NCBI RefSeq assembly: GCF_000002425.4
Contig: NC_037275.1
Location: 2,913,734-2,977,733, forward strand
Direction: 5' to 3'
DNA: 64,000 bases
From: Physcomitrium patens
Lineage: Eukaryota; Streptophyta; Bryopsida; Funariales; Funariaceae
Shown in pieces: positions 21,561 to 34,666 of this stretch (positions within the stretch are counted from its first letter, which is position 1; each line of letters begins with the position of its first letter). The translations under genes were made by a program, and so were the position numbers. The notes under the pieces are model-generated. The model saw only the letters and a program-made list of their open reading frames with translations. It was not told the DNA's origin and searched no databases.

Positions 21561-21879
21561 CTCGAGACGGATTTTCTGTTACAAAAGGGGGAGTTGACTC
21601 AAATGATTGGACCATAGTAAAAAAATAGGAGGGGGGCTCTTAACAAGCATCATGTTTTCTTTTGTCGTTAAGGAGAAGATGGCGAATATGATATTTGAGA
21701 CAATAAGGATGGCAATCGATTGGAAGGAATGGCAATAATAGCTGCATGTAGAGGTTATAATGTTGCAGACTAAACTAACAGTATTAGCAAAAGAAGCTAA
21801 TAATATAGTGTAGACCAATATGCCAATTTTAGCAATAACACCTTCTGAGATATCTTTGAAACTCACAGGAGTGGAGCTA

Positions 21880-22260
21880 TGTAGAATTAGTAAATAAACT
21901 TTGTGGTAAGTTACTGATTGGTTATTGATAACATTGAGAATTAGACTAATGGCTAGGCAGTTTAGCTGGTAATAGTAGGTTGTTAGTGGAATAATTGATT
22001 GAAAATTTAAAAGGTCATAACCTTTGGAATCCAGTGGCCGATGGATCATCTTTTTGGTAGGATAAATAGACTAAGAGTCATAAGCCGAGAGCCAAACTGT
22101 GAGAGTCGTAAGTCGGGGTAAGCTTGGTGCTACCTCTTTGTTTTCTTTATTATTTGCTTATGAAGAATGGTGATTGAGAGAAGTATTTTTGAATTGATAA
22201 TTGTAGAATGGATTATGGATTAAATTAAGATGGAAGTAATAAGCCTCGGTGTTTTGTACT
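21880..22260 (+). repeat. Truncated LTR of element F
   Basis: It starts TGTAGAATTAG after gagtggagcta. It keeps the agccgagagccaaactgtgagagtcg and taagcttggtgct blocks of the family. Similarity to the E LTR fades around 22230-22260. Confidence 0.65.
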
Positions 22261-22399
22261 TTGATACTTGATTTTAGATACCCAGAATACTGTCAATCGT
22301 GACACTAACAGACCCAATTCATATAACTAGTCTTTTCCTTGTATTTGAACTCACCTCTATTAGTTCAATTGTTTTGGTCTAATGAAGCTTGAACGCAAT
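22261..22399. other. Unassigned junction sequence
   Basis: Between the faded F LTR and the first recognisable codons of chromovirus C. I see no gene or repeat here. Confidence 0.4.
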
Positions 22400-24211
22400 G
22401 AGAATAATAGTTATTTATTACCTAGATGACATTTTAATCTATTTTAAGAATATAAAAGAAGATGAACTTCATATTTATTGTGTATTACAAAAATTAAGAG
22501 ATGGAGGACTCTATGCCAAGATAGAAAAGTGTGTATTTCACACTACTCAAGTCGACTTCTTAGGATATATCATTTCAAATGATGGACTCATGATGGATCC
22601 TAAAAAATTTAAGCTATTATGGATTAGAAGATCCCAAAAATGGTAAGAAATTTTTAATACTATTTAAAATTTGTCAATTACTATTGGATCTTCATGAAAG
22701 ACTTCTCTCAAGTTTCAGCTCTACTTACACATTTGACTTGTAAAGACAAACTTCAATAGAATCAAGAAGTAAAAGTAGCATTTGAAGCTTTAAAGATAGC
22801 CTTTGTTTTTTTATCAATCTTATATCTCGTTGATTTTTCTAAGCCATTTTTTATGAAAATAAACGCATCAAACTTTGCTTTAGATGTTGTATTATCACAA
22901 ATAGAAATAGATGATAAACCTCATTCTGTAGCTTTTCATTTCAAAAAAATTTCAGTAACAAAGATCAACTACGAGATCCACAACAAAGAACTGCTTACAA
23001 TCATGGATTTGTTTCAAGAATAGTAGCATTATCTAAAAGGTGCTTCTAGTCCAATCATCGTGTATACGGATTACAAGAATTTTGAATATTTTATGTCAAC
23101 ACGTGTTTTGAATCATCGCCAAGCCCGTTGGAGTATGTCTTTGTCAAGTTTTAAATTCAAGATCACTTATCAACTAGAAAAATAATAAAGTTTATCAGAT
23201 GCACTCTCTAGACGATCATACCTTGTATCAAAGGAAGAAGATGCTACTTTTGATTAACAATAGATAATTCTCTTGAAGCCAAAGCATCTTCATCTTTGAG
23301 CGATAAAATCAACATTAACTGTTGATTCAACTTCTATTAATCAAGTTCAGTCAAGTATGTCTTTTTATCCTCTTATTTGTGATATTAATAGAAATCCTTT
23401 AAAGCCTCATGATACTTCCAAGTTTGAATTCAAAAATAATCTACTATATTTAAAGGGATGCCTATATATTCCAGAAGATAAAGCTTGATTACCTATTTTT
23501 CAAGCTCGTCATGACTTTCTAGCAGCAAGATATTTTGGGTGCAATAAAACTTTAAAACTAATATCCAAGGATTTTTGGTAGCTCCAAATGTAGAAGGCAG
23601 TCAAAGATTTTGTATAATTTTGTGATGTTTGCTAAAGATCAAAAACTCCTCATCATCGACCTTACAAACTTTTTCAGCCATTACTCATTCCAGAACAAAC
23701 ATGGTCTTCTGTTTCTATGGATTTCATCATAGATCTTCCAATCTCAGATTCTTATGACTCTATATCCGTGATAGTAGATCGTTTTACCAAGATGGCATAT
23801 TTTGTATTATGTATAAAATCTATCAAAGGTGAAGAAATAGCTAAGCTCTTTCTTGATAATATCTGTCGCTATCATGGATTATCCAAGGATATTATATCAG
23901 ATAAGAGAACTCAATTTGTATGAAGAATTTAGTGGATTCTTTTCAAGATTCTAAAAATGGATATAAAAAAATCTTCGACATTTTATCCTCAAATTTATAA
24001 ACAAATAGAGTGTATTATCAAGTTTTGGAGCAGTATTTAAAATGTACCATCAATTATCAATAAAATGATTAAACAACTCTTTTGCCATTGGCACAGTTTG
24101 CTTATAGTAATACAATACATTCTTCTATAAAACAAACGCCTTTCTTTGGCAATTATGGTTATCATCCATGACTTGATACTTTTGACTTTTCAAAAGCTGA
24201 TAATCCTATGG
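22400..24211 (+). pseudogene. RT end, RNase H and integrase core of chromovirus C
   Basis: It opens at the catalytic box ([12 protein letters not shown] near 22415), then GGLYAKIEKCVFHTTQV. RNase H shows INASNFALD (aspartate of the first motif changed), YEIHNKELLTI and [11 protein letters not shown]. Integrase shows HDFLAARYFG, MDFIIDLP (D), IISDKRTQF (D) and a corrupted third motif. There are many stops. It ends at NPM, where the M1 LTR is inserted. Confidence 0.85.
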
Positions 24212-25460
24212 AGTCATACTGTAATTGCTTATAGTATATAAAAATTAATTAAGACATATAATATATTTGTATGTTTTGATGTAGATTAGAGTGGTTACTA
24301 AATAAATTTAAAGAGAATTGATATAGGAAAATTTATTTAGAGATTTATCTATTTTGATTATAGTGTTCATATTATGTAAGATTTAGATATTTAGTATAAA
24401 GCTTAAGAGAAGCTTAGAGTTTAAAGATGAAAGTCTAAACTATTAGCAAGCTTATTGGGAAGGATGAAAGCAAGGCATGGTTGGATAAAGGCAAGGAATG
24501 GGGATCTTCATTCCTATTGGTCAAAGGCCATGCCCAATAGGCTTTAAAGAGGTTGCTCAAGGCCTTATTAGGGATTAGGATTTTTCTTTCGAAGTCATTT
24601 GAGCTTTGGAGGCTAGGATCAACAAGTTCAAGATTTTGGATATAATTTGGATGAAGAATTTGTGTGATTTCGAATTTTTATGAAGGAGATATAGGTGTAC
24701 AAAGTTAAGGTGTCAAATCTGTACCTACTATCACTCTTTGAAGCATAACATATGCGTACGGAGAGAAATGAAAGATCAGCGAATGGAATTAAAGAGAACA
24801 CTTTATAGGCTATACTTGACATATATTTTTTTGATAAATTCCAAGTCTAAATAAAGGAGTTATAGGGTATTAAAGACAACACATGTAATTCAAAGGTAGT
24901 AAGTGAGTCATTTTGGTGGTAGTAATGATTGGAGCCATATCTTAAGTTTCTAGACGAATTTTTGGCTCAAAACTTCTATAAGTGTATTTTAATAAGTTAA
25001 AAAGCTATTGATCAAAGTTTCATAGTATTTAAATACTTATTTTGTGAGGTGTAAAGAAATTAGCACACGAGTGTTTGTAAGCTAGGATTTAAAGCTATTG
25101 TTAGGATTTTGGTGATATCTCAAGCTCCGTAATGAATTTGCAACTGAATTTTTTTGTGATATTTTTTGAAAGTATATCAGTACTTCATGCAAAATTTAAG
25201 ATTAGTTAGATAGTTTGATCGTGAGATATGAGCTGTTGAAATTTGGAAAACATTTTTCATAAAGATATAAAGTTTTATAATACTTTATCATACATTTGGT
25301 TGTTTTCTTGGTACTTGGGCTTATGTTTTGATATAATTGTCCTAAAAGAAAATATTATATATATATAAAATTGGTACTTTTATATCTTAGACTTGATTGA
25401 GCATTTAGTGGCAACCAGAAGCCCAATGCTTTCTTGAGGCAAAATCTCTCTATTCCAACA
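24212..25460 (+). repeat. M-type solo LTR, copy 1 (1249 bp)
   Basis: It is inserted in the integrase of C. The element-free reading NPMTKDLAIYL is restored if it is removed. Probable 4-bp target duplication ATGG/ATGA on the two sides. It is homologous over its whole length to 28585-29836, including tttcttgaggcaaaatctctcta near the end and a TATATATAAAA motif about 95 bp before the end. There are no coding domains, so the superfamily is not known. Confidence 0.75.
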
Positions 25461-25719
25461 ATGACAAAAGATTTGGCAATTTATTTGTGCGAGCTACATA
25501 CAACAATGAAGGCATAGTTAAAAGAATCCAAAGAACAACAAAAGATCAATGTGGATGTCTATTGAAAGGAACAGCCACCATTCCACATGAATGACAAGAT
25601 ATGGTTACTTCGTCAGAATATCAAGACCACTTGTCCTTGTGACAAGTTGGACTATCAAATACTTAGAGCATTTTTTATTTCTATACAAATCAATCTAGTT
25701 GCATATCGTTTATACCTAC
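25461..25719 (+). pseudogene. Integrase C-terminal piece of chromovirus C
   Basis: Reads MTKDLAIYLCELHTTMKA, NDKIWLLRQNIKTTCPCD and NLVAYRLYLP, matching B (MANRLLELHAIMK, KVWLLRRNIKTTRPCD). It ends in CCTAC, the target duplication of D1. Confidence 0.85.
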
Positions 25720-26459
25720 TATAATTATCATTTTACTTATTTCGGAAGAAAACTCCCAGAATAAATCTGTATAGGGGAATTCAAACACAGGAAAAGACCA
25801 TGAATATGAACTCCAATTATTAGGATCATACAATTAATTGCTACTGCTGAATGCTCATCATACCGAAGAACACTTAACTTTTCCTCCTATTGTCCACTCT
25901 CTCATATTAATATGATAACAACCATGACATCGATTTCAGGACCTTGTGTAATTTATGAATACACAAGCATAACCCAAACCCTGGAATGAACAACTTCCAA
26001 TCCACAAAATTTGATCAAGATAATTCCTTCAATTATAATTCCTCTCCATTGAACTTGCAACCTTGCGATAAACAGTGATTGAAAACTTCCATATATCATC
26101 AATCTTTCACAACAATTGATAAACAGTGATCCATAAATAACTTCGTAAATCAAACATTGATTCATTAAATCAATTCTCTTCACTAGAATCAACACTAATA
26201 CAAAAGAAACAAGAAAATTAAGAAGAAGAGATAGCACCAAGCTTACCACGGCTCATGACTATCGTAGTCTGGTATTTTCTTCCTCTCTCCCATCTTCCTT
26301 ATATTACCCTCAGATACCAACTCCTATACTATGGATGATAACTACTTTTCTTGACTATTCATCCATTCTACCTACTGAACCACTTTTTCAATAGTTATCT
26401 ATTCCTGTTTACACTATACACTAGATATCTACATTCTGAAAATAACTACTAATTCTACA
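25720..26459 (-). repeat. 3' LTR of D1
   Basis: 740 bp, (TG)TAATTATC to CTTATTCTACA on the plus strand. The polypurine complement tagctccactcc follows at 26460-26471. Confidence 0.9.
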
Positions 26460-26548
26460 TAGCTCCACTCCTAACTGTGCAGCGTCTCTACAAACACAGT
26501 ATTGATAAACAAAATCAATTCATTTTTTTTTTTATTTATTTATTTTTT

Positions 26549-28207
26549 TTAATTGGATTGTTCAATCTCTTCAATTTCTGGCACTGGCTCCATTTGGTCT
26601 TATTTCAACACTATATCTTCTTCTTCTGACTCGTCTTGAATCTCTGTCCTTAATTGAGCTGTTAAATCTTCATTATACACTCCCAATTCTTGAATCTGAG
26701 CTTCCAATCGAAATATTCTAGCATCTTCACCTTCCAGTTGTTGCTGTTGCTATTGCAATTTCTCCTCCAATTTTCCAATTCTTACTCCCATTGAGGCAGA
26801 TGTCTGTGACTGATCAATATTGACCAGATCACTCTCCAATTTCGTTACTATTTCTTTCAAAACAACAATTTTTGTCTGTAGCTCATCTCATTTGTTTCGA
26901 TATTAGTCACCTAATTATTTATTTTCAAGCTCCAATGCCTCCTTCTTCTCTCGTTCCATCTTCAACTGAGCATTCATCTTCTCCTGTTCCAATCTATACA
27001 ATTTACAAGTTTGTAGTAATTCTTGTCTTTGATTTTTCAGGATATGTTGAATCCTCTCTTTCTCCTTTGACCAATTTTCTACTCTCTCATCCAATTCATG
27101 CTTCACTTGCATCTTGGATTCCGATTCTACCTTGATGACTTGTTTCTTTTCCGTGATTTTACAATTTTACTCCAATATTATTTTCTTGCTCGCTTCTACT
27201 TGTCTTTTTAAGCTACCCTCATCTTCGAGCTTACTCAGCGTAAGTTGAAGCTGAGAAATTTTGTCCAATATAACTTCTTTACGATTCCACCCTTCTATTA
27301 CATCCTGTTGAAATTCTAATTGGTTGCTTTTCCATGGAACTAGTATTAGTGTCGTCATCTCTATTGTCAACCGAATTGGAACTCGCTCTGGTGTAGATAT
27401 TGGTCTTGCTTCTTATTCTGCCACTCTATTAGATTCTCTCACTTCATACACCATTATCCTTAGACTAAGTATTCCCGTTTGTAAACTTGGAACTACTAGT
27501 TGAGATTCCTCTTTCAATGTATACTCAATCATTGAGTTTACATAATTGGAACATAATAGTGAACTAAACTTCCCCGTCTTCTGCTTAGCTCCCATTTCTG
27601 CATGTATCCTTATTGCCACATAAGTTGCCCAACTGAATATTATGCCTTCTAGTGTTCTTATCGCGGAAAACAATAATCGCTTCGCTATGTAGGTGGTATG
27701 TTGATTCAATGTTAACCGCTTCTGAACGAACCACATCCATTCTATAAGTTCGGACGTAAGTGCCTCTTGTACCTTCCATCCTTGATTTTGCTTGAGAGAC
27801 GACATTCTTCCTTTGAAGTAGCTTCCTGGCTTGAAGTCATTTCACATGTCTCCTCCCACCTCAAGCTCTCCGGTTGATAAATACAAGACCTTGTATAAGA
27901 TATTCTCATCTATCCCAATTAGGACTCCTCTTACCTCACTCGAACCATTCTCTAGATCATAATTTTTTATATATTCCGTCACTCGTTCTACATTAATTGG
28001 TGGTAGTTTATCCGATCCTCGCAAAAATATAAATAACTCTGTATTTCTAAAATATTTTTACCTTTTCAATAACCAACAGATATCTAACTTCATCGGTTCT
28101 ATGTTGGTGATAACTACAAGAGATGGCGATCCTAGATCGCACTTAGACCTCATATTGCGATGACTTTTCGATCGTTCCGATGGTCTCTTCGCTCTTTCCA
28201 TCGACAT
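26549..28207 (-). pseudogene. Extra ORF (552 codons) of D1, coiled-coil C-terminus
   Basis: A single minus-strand frame runs from the ATG at 28207 (MSMERAKRPSERSK) to the TAA at 26549, 553 codons, with several stops and no frameshift. It aligns along its length with the E copy at 17096-18769: MKLDICW, the VLYLSTGELEVGG region, QGWKVQEALTSELIEWM, KRLLFSAIRTLEG, AEMGAKQKTGKFSSLLCSNY. Then comes a long coiled coil with the shared ending RLEAQIQELGVYNEDL followed by an acidic tail. Retention of one frame in both diverged copies suggests it was under selection in the active family. No function can be assigned. Confidence 0.75.
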
Positions 28208-28584
28208 TGTAAAAATCAAACTCTCAATACTTCCTCGCGCTAACACTATTATTGATTACTATCGTAAAGCTTACAATTCAAAGCACAATGTTTGAAATTT
28301 AAAACAATGAAACCTTCTATGAGTGCCCTGCTCGTAATTGCTTACTTGGGGTCCGAATCAAGAACATCTAATCCAATGTATCTTAATCTCACGTCTAATC
28401 AAGAATGTCTAATTTCCTGACTAGTCAGTTTCAGTACTCAAAACTAACTATCAATCATTTCCTAACTATCACAACCTTTCCAATCCTTTCGATTATCATT
28501 ATTACGGAGACTCCCTCCCTCCACTGAGTAAACCCGTCCTGGGTTTACGTATAATATAGACGTAACTGGTTCCCATTAATGCGT

Positions 28585-29836
28585 TGTCGTAGAATAAATG
28601 CTTTTAGTATGTAAAAATTAGTTAGAACACATTAAATGTTAATAAATCTAAATGTATGTTAGATTGGATAATAGATTAAATTAAAAAGAGTTGGTATGAA
28701 AAAACTTTATTTTGTTTTCCTTACTTAGTTTGATTATAGTATATAAAAGTTATAGAACCTTAATGTTAAGTATGAAGCCTTAAGAAGAGATAGGGGCCTA
28801 AAGATGAAGATTTAAACTAATAAGAGATTAATTGGGAGGGATGAAACCAAGGCATGGTTGGATGAAGGTAGAAATAAGGATCTTCATCCCCATTGGTCGA
28901 AATCCATGCCCAATGGGCTTTTAGGAGGCTGCCCACGACCTTGATAAGGGTTTCGGCGACTTCAAAGAGGCCATTAGGAAATCGAAGGCAAGAGTTGTAA
29001 ATTTTAGGGTTTTGGCTACAATTTTTGTACAAATTTTATAGGGTTTGGAATTAGGGTGAATAAGTTATAGCCGTTTGAAGTTAAGGTGTCAATTTGAGAT
29101 CTACTGTTACTCTTTTGAGTTTAAGAGGAGTCTTACGGAAGCTTTTGGAGATCGGAAGGTGCGGCTAGAAGGGCAACTTCAAGACATACATCTTTTGCGA
29201 AGGAAATTTTGCATTTGGAGTTTATGTGAAGGATTTATGGGGAGTTAAAAACAGCACATTCAAATCAAAGGCAGTAAGTGAGCGGTTTTGTTCAAAGTAG
29301 TGTTAGGAGCCATAACTTGAGTTTTCGAATGAAATTTTGGCTCAAACTTTGGAAGAATGTAAAAATTTGTGTTAAAAAGCTATCTATAGAAGTTTTGTGG
29401 CATTAAGACTTATGGTTTGTGAGATATGAAGAAAATTCCGTGCGAGTATATAAAGATTAGGGTTTGAATCGATTGTTAGGGTTTTGAAGATATCTCAAGA
29501 TCTGCGACGAATTTGCGGTTGAAATTTGTTGTACAAATTCATAAAAACATATCAATACTTCATATAAAATTTGATCTTGTTTGGACGGTTGGATCAAGAG
29601 TTATGATGTGTTGAGATTCAGGAGAATTTCCACACAAGGATATACAAGGTTTTAGAGTACTTCTACCATATTTTGGGTGTTGTTGGTTATTTAAGACTTA
29701 AGTATTTGGTGTAATTGTCCCAAAAGGAGAACTTATATATATAAAATTAGGATTTCCTTATTTTAAGCTTGATTGAGCAATTAGTGACAGCCAGAAGTCC
29801 AGTGCTTTCTTGACGCAAAATCTCTCTACCGTGATA
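28585..29836 (+). repeat. M-type solo LTR, copy 2 (1252 bp)
   Basis: TGTCGTAG to CCGTGATA, inserted in the integrase C-terminal codons of D1 (TTR/RINGN). 4-bp target duplication GCGT at 28581-28584 and 29837-29840. Homologous to copy 1 at 24212-25460. Confidence 0.78.
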
Positions 29837-30205
29837 GCGTGTTGTCAAGTGGGTTCCCAAAAAATCTTCCAATTGAATGGAACTATTAGGGCAAACCTTC
29901 CACCACCCGATATGGCCCATGCCATCGTACTTGAAATTTATCGAGAAAGTTATTAAAGCGGCTATCATAAAGTAGCACCAGATCATTGGGCATAAAATAT
30001 TTTGGCCATAACTTACTGTCGTAATAACTCTTTCAACAACGCTATGTAACTTCCATGATCAAGAGAGCCATAGCCGTAGCTTCATCCAATTTCTCCAATT
30101 GGACGAACCTATATTGAAGAGATTCTCTGCCTCCATATGTTCATCCAACACAATTCATAAACTTTGGACCTCCAATTCCTTTGTCACTAAAAGGGAATAT
30201 TTTGG
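29837..30205 (-). pseudogene. Integrase C-terminal remnant of D1
   Basis: Reads ELEVQSL and DEHMEAE, then IQLEDFLGTH next to M2, and resumes beyond M2 near 28540-28580 as RINGNQLRLYYT. It corresponds to E 16400-16740 and F 21185-21540. RT, RNase H and the catalytic core are missing: the RT start (NPKYSLL) is joined directly to ELEVQS at TCCAATTC (30171-30178). Confidence 0.85.
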
Positions 30206-31570
30206 GTTAAGCCGATGTTATTATTGACGAACTAGCATAACACCTTCCTCTTAAATAATCTGGTGCTCACACATATCGACTGGAATCCCTTTCAAATCCG
30301 CATACAACCACACAAAGGTAGATTTGTGATGGACAAAAAACTATTTCCAAGCATCCAATTCTGTACCTATAATACCAACATATATTTTAATTAGCTGTGG
30401 CGTTTCGTTGGTACCGAGGTTAATAGATTGACACACAGGGTCTTCAACAACCTTTGATTTAATTGTCTTCTCCTGATCTAAATATCTTGTATTATCCGAC
30501 ATATAGAAACTACCGAATTTTGGTTCCAATATGCTGACTCTATTGAGTGCGAGATTGTTCATCCATTCGACAATAGCATGATCCGAGTTAGTCGCATCCT
30601 CTTGATGCAGTAAATATTTGCCAGGACCTCTACATTGGTAGACTCCTACCTTTGCTGTTGAAGTGTTTTGTCCTACCTCAAATTGCGGTGAACCTATAGC
30701 ATCATCATCTTCTTCAATCAATTGACTCTCGTTGTCCGATGTAAATTTTGATTCTGGCAATTGAGATTCTTCATGATATTGTATCAGGTACATCTGTAGA
30801 ATGATCTGGTCACGGTCATTTCTAATTATCAATGTACCTCGATCTCAATCGTTCTTAGCTTTGACTTGATAAAGCCAAGGTCTGCCCAATAAAATGGGAT
30901 ACGATAACGTAGAACTCTATAATCGAAATATAATATAATTGATTTTGTATGTCAATCCCGCAATTATAGTGGCAATATTGCGTAAGATTTCCATTGATTT
31001 TATCCGACTATGATTTGCCATTCATAAGACCAATGTCGTAGGTAGAAATTGCTTTAGATCCAAGTCCTCTATTGTATCCGCGTTCATTAAATTCACACTG
31101 GAGCCATCATCAACTTGTACCTCTAGAATTAAAACACCATCGATTGATACATCGATTGTTGGTGCTCCCAGATCTGGATTTAAGCTAACTTTATGAATTT
31201 CTTTACTGCAGGATCTTTGTCATATTAATGCTGAATTCAATATAGATCGACATTTCGGTGCTACAGCCAAAAGTTGCTTCATTGTAAATGAAGGCTGGAT
31301 AACATCCAAATCCTTCAAAATGTCGTAGGATTCCATATTGAGAGTTATTTTCAATGCTCTTTTGTGTTTCATTGGTTTCGATTTTACTCTATTCAACACC
31401 AATTCCTTCTTGGCGATTGAGATTGTCGCTGATAACTTCGCCAATTTTTCTACGACTAAAGGTTCCTTTAATGCGTAAGATCTTTTATTGGGCTATGCAG
31501 ATATTGGTACTTGGTCAGTTGGGATCGATCATGATAGTCCCGGTAAATTGGCACGTGAAACCAAATTAGG
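30206..31570 (-). pseudogene. Protease and pre-RT region of D1
   Basis: The retropepsin motif reads VQVDDGSSVNLMN near 31095, so the triplet is DDG. A PILLGRPWLYQ motif follows near 30880. The longest open part (30341-30832) covers SQLPESKFTSDNE to LDAWK, a linker before RT. The RT lead-in HHKSTFVWLYADLKGIP is recognisable up to 30210. Stops are frequent. Same order as D2. Confidence 0.75.
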
Positions 31571-33800
31571 TTCCTCCGTCTATTGAGGTCTCAATATTGA
31601 TATACGTCTCAATATTGATATTAGTTCGTTTAGCCTCGTAGACGATGCTACTTGCTCTCCTGCGATTGATTCATCCAGATCCTGAATTGAATTCTTATCT
31701 TTTTGTTGGCATCTAGTAAGCACTGCATTTACCACCTCGACACGATGTACTGGTGCATCTTGTTGAACAGGACCTTTGTCCTGTGCCAATTGGCTTGTTT
31801 GCATTTGTTGATTTTGGTTATTATAATTAAACGGTGCATTGCACTGTTGATAAGTGTGACCAGACTGCTTATAATTTCTACATTTTGGAGCATAGTCATC
31901 ACTAGTCCTTAGATTAGGACATTCACTCACATAATATCTAATTTGTCTACAACGATAGCAACGAAGTAGTCTCTTGCTAGCTCCTTTAGGGATATTGGAT
32001 GTCTCTACTGATATATAACGGCTAAGTCTGTTCCATGTCGGATGAGTAAAGGATCCTACTTGACCCATTGTTACTATAGACTCTAGCATTGGCTTTGTCA
32101 TGGGTAGATATTGATGATATCCTGGTTGATTCATCGCCAATTCATGAGTATTGGATACACCTTCTTGGTGAAATTTGGAGTTTAAGAAATTGGAATAATT
32201 CTTATTTTGTTTATTTGCTTGATTTTCATTCCAGTCAAATCTATTATTCGTTTGTACTTGATTGACATCCCATGAAGTTGGTTGAGTCATTATCCAGTTA
32301 TTGAGTTATTGTTGCTTCCGTAAATTCGAACAGTTGGTGATAATATGCTTACCCCTGCAAAAGGTATATTGTACAGTCATTTGAGGTGGTGAAGGACATT
32401 CTGTTACTAAATGACCTTACCTCTTACAATTGTTGCACCAAACATTGGGATGCATATTGATTGATTTATGTCTCTTTTCCTTATCCGTGGCCAGATTCAT
32501 AGTCAATTCATCTATTTTTTTCGTCAATGTTAACAGCAATGACTCATTGGGATCCCTTGATACCAATGTACTTGATAATTCCTTCGTAGATATTGGTTTT
32601 TGATATGTGGAATAAGGTGCATATGGGTGTGATGATGATGGTGGTACAGCTTGTAATGGGACAGCATCCACTATTCTCTGTGGAATTGTACCATAATCAT
32701 TCATTCCCAAATAACTTTCCAATGCGTCATTCTAATTTGTCATTTGATAACTTCTTTGAGATGGAATCATTGTGGCTCCAACTGTTAAGTTCTGGTCATA
32801 GTGACATTCCTCTCATACCTTTGCTAGCTCTAGAAATGATGCAATGGTGGCTGATTGGGCCTCCTTTACAAACATCTTCAATTCTGGTGGATGTAGTCCA
32901 TTCATCAATATGGACAACACAAACGATTTTGGCATTTGGTTATTTGGCCATTTTCAAAGTATATCTGCTACACGACCATAATATGACTGTACCACTTCCT
33001 TTGATATCTTTCTGCTGTTCATTAATTTTTCTCTAAGACGTTCTTCAAAACCAATTGGTCAAAAATGGACTAAAAATGTATTTTTCAATGCCTCCCAATT
33101 GATAAATTGTCCCATAGGTTGGCAGTTGTACCACTTAAATGCTATGTCTTTCAATATTGTTGGTAGCCATCTCAGCCAAATGTCTTCTGTTCTTTCATTA
33201 TTGGCTACACATGCCGTCAAGAATTGAGACAAATATTGATCTAGATGCACACCTGGTAAATCTCGAAAAGTAGATAATGGCACGACGCTAGTCGTTCGAT
33301 TGCCCACTACATCTATTTGAACTGCAATTGAAACTGTTGGTCCTCTGACCACCATTAAAGATGCCAGTGTTTTGTTCAAGTTCTTATTAAAATAAAAACT
33401 ATCTCTCGTAAAAGTCTTTTTCAGACTTCTAAGCCTTCTCGATTGACTATTATTATCTTCAAATAATTTTATTGGTTGAATATGAGGGAAAAATGATGGA
33501 TTTTGATATACTCTGAATTGGTCTTTATTGGCAAGTAATTTAAGTCGATCTTAAGAACCAGTCTTGTTAGAATCGGACGTATCTTCAATTGAAAAAATAC
33601 CCAATGGGGAACCTAATTCCTCTGTGCTTTCTTGGCTTTCTGTTAACAGCTTCGAGAAGTATGCTAGACTATTAGCAATGCTCTTTGCAAGTGCTCTTGG
33701 TAATTTCTTTAATAGTATATACTTCTAAAATATTAAAGGTCAATCATCTTCTGAGTACGATTGAATATGCCGACAGGCATGTGACCACGGCTTAATCCAA
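31571..33800 (-). pseudogene. Gag of D1
   Basis: The capsid region includes DIWLRWLPTILKD and FKWYNCQPMGQFINWEALK (near 33090-33200) and LGMNDYGTIPQ. Nucleocapsid has knuckle-like motifs: WCNNCKR near 32420, CTFCRG-like near 32350, CYRCRQIRYYVSEC near 31930 (H to Y) and CRNYKQSGHTYQQC near 31865. Homologous throughout to D2 gag (34923-37160). The segment from GHTYQQCNAPFNYNN onward is also found inside family A LTRs. Confidence 0.85.
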
Positions 33801-33840
33801 CTTTGTCGATGCTTCTTTTTTAATTTACAATCTTACTTGT

Positions 33841-34666
33841 TATAAAATAAGTAGTTATTTTCAGAATGTAGATACCTAGTATATAGTATAAACTGGGATA
33901 GATAACTGCTGAAAAGGTGATTCAGTAGGTAGAATGGATGAATAGTCAGGAAAAGTAGTTATCATCTATAGTATAGGAATTGGTATCTCGGGGTAGTATA
34001 AGGAGGATGGAAGAGGGGAAGAAAATGCCAGACTGTGAGAGTTGTGAGCCGAGGGCCAGACTGTGAGAGTTGTGAGCCGAGGGCTAGACTGTAAGAGTTG
34101 TGAGCTGAGGGCCAGACTGCAATAGTATTGAGCCAAGGATAAGCTTGGTGCTATCTCTTCTTCTTAGTTTTCTTGTTTCTTTTGTATTAGTGTTGATTCT
34201 AATGAAAAGAATTGATTTAATGAATTAATGTTTGATTTACAAAATTATTTATGGATCACTATTTATCAATTGTTGTAAAAGATTGAGGATGTATGGAAGT
34301 TTCCAGTCACTGTTTATCGCAAGGTTGTAAGTTTAGTGGAGAAGAATTGTAATTGAAGGAATTGTCTTGATTAGATTCTATGGATTGGAAGTTGTTCATT
34401 CTAGGGTTTGGGATATGCTTGTATATTTGTGAATTACACAAGGTACTGAAATCGTTGTCGTGGATGTTATTATATTGATATGAGAGAGTGGACAGTAGGA
34501 AGAAAAGTTAAGTATTCTTCAGTATAGGAAGCATTCAACAATAGCGGTTAATTGCGTGACGTTAACAATTGGAGCTCATATACATGGTCATTCCCCGTGT
34601 TCAAATCTCCCTATATGGAATTATGCTGAGAATTTTCTTCTAGAATAAGTAAAACGAGTAATTGCA
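33841..34666 (+). repeat. 5' LTR of D2 with local tandem repeat
   Basis: 826 bp; the 5' end is TATAAAATAAG (TG mutated). It contains four units of about 30-33 bp (gactgtgagagttgtgagccgaggg) near 34027-34137. Confidence 0.88.

Larger units (their letters stand above)
19656..22260 (+). mobile_element. Tat/Athila-like Ty3 element F, internal 3' half and truncated LTR
   Basis: It begins where E ends, in the RT connection region, and runs through RNase H and integrase to a 3' LTR that starts at 21880 and fades before about 22260. No clear extra ORF is left: 21560-21879 shows only broken short frames. Highly decayed. Confidence 0.75.
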
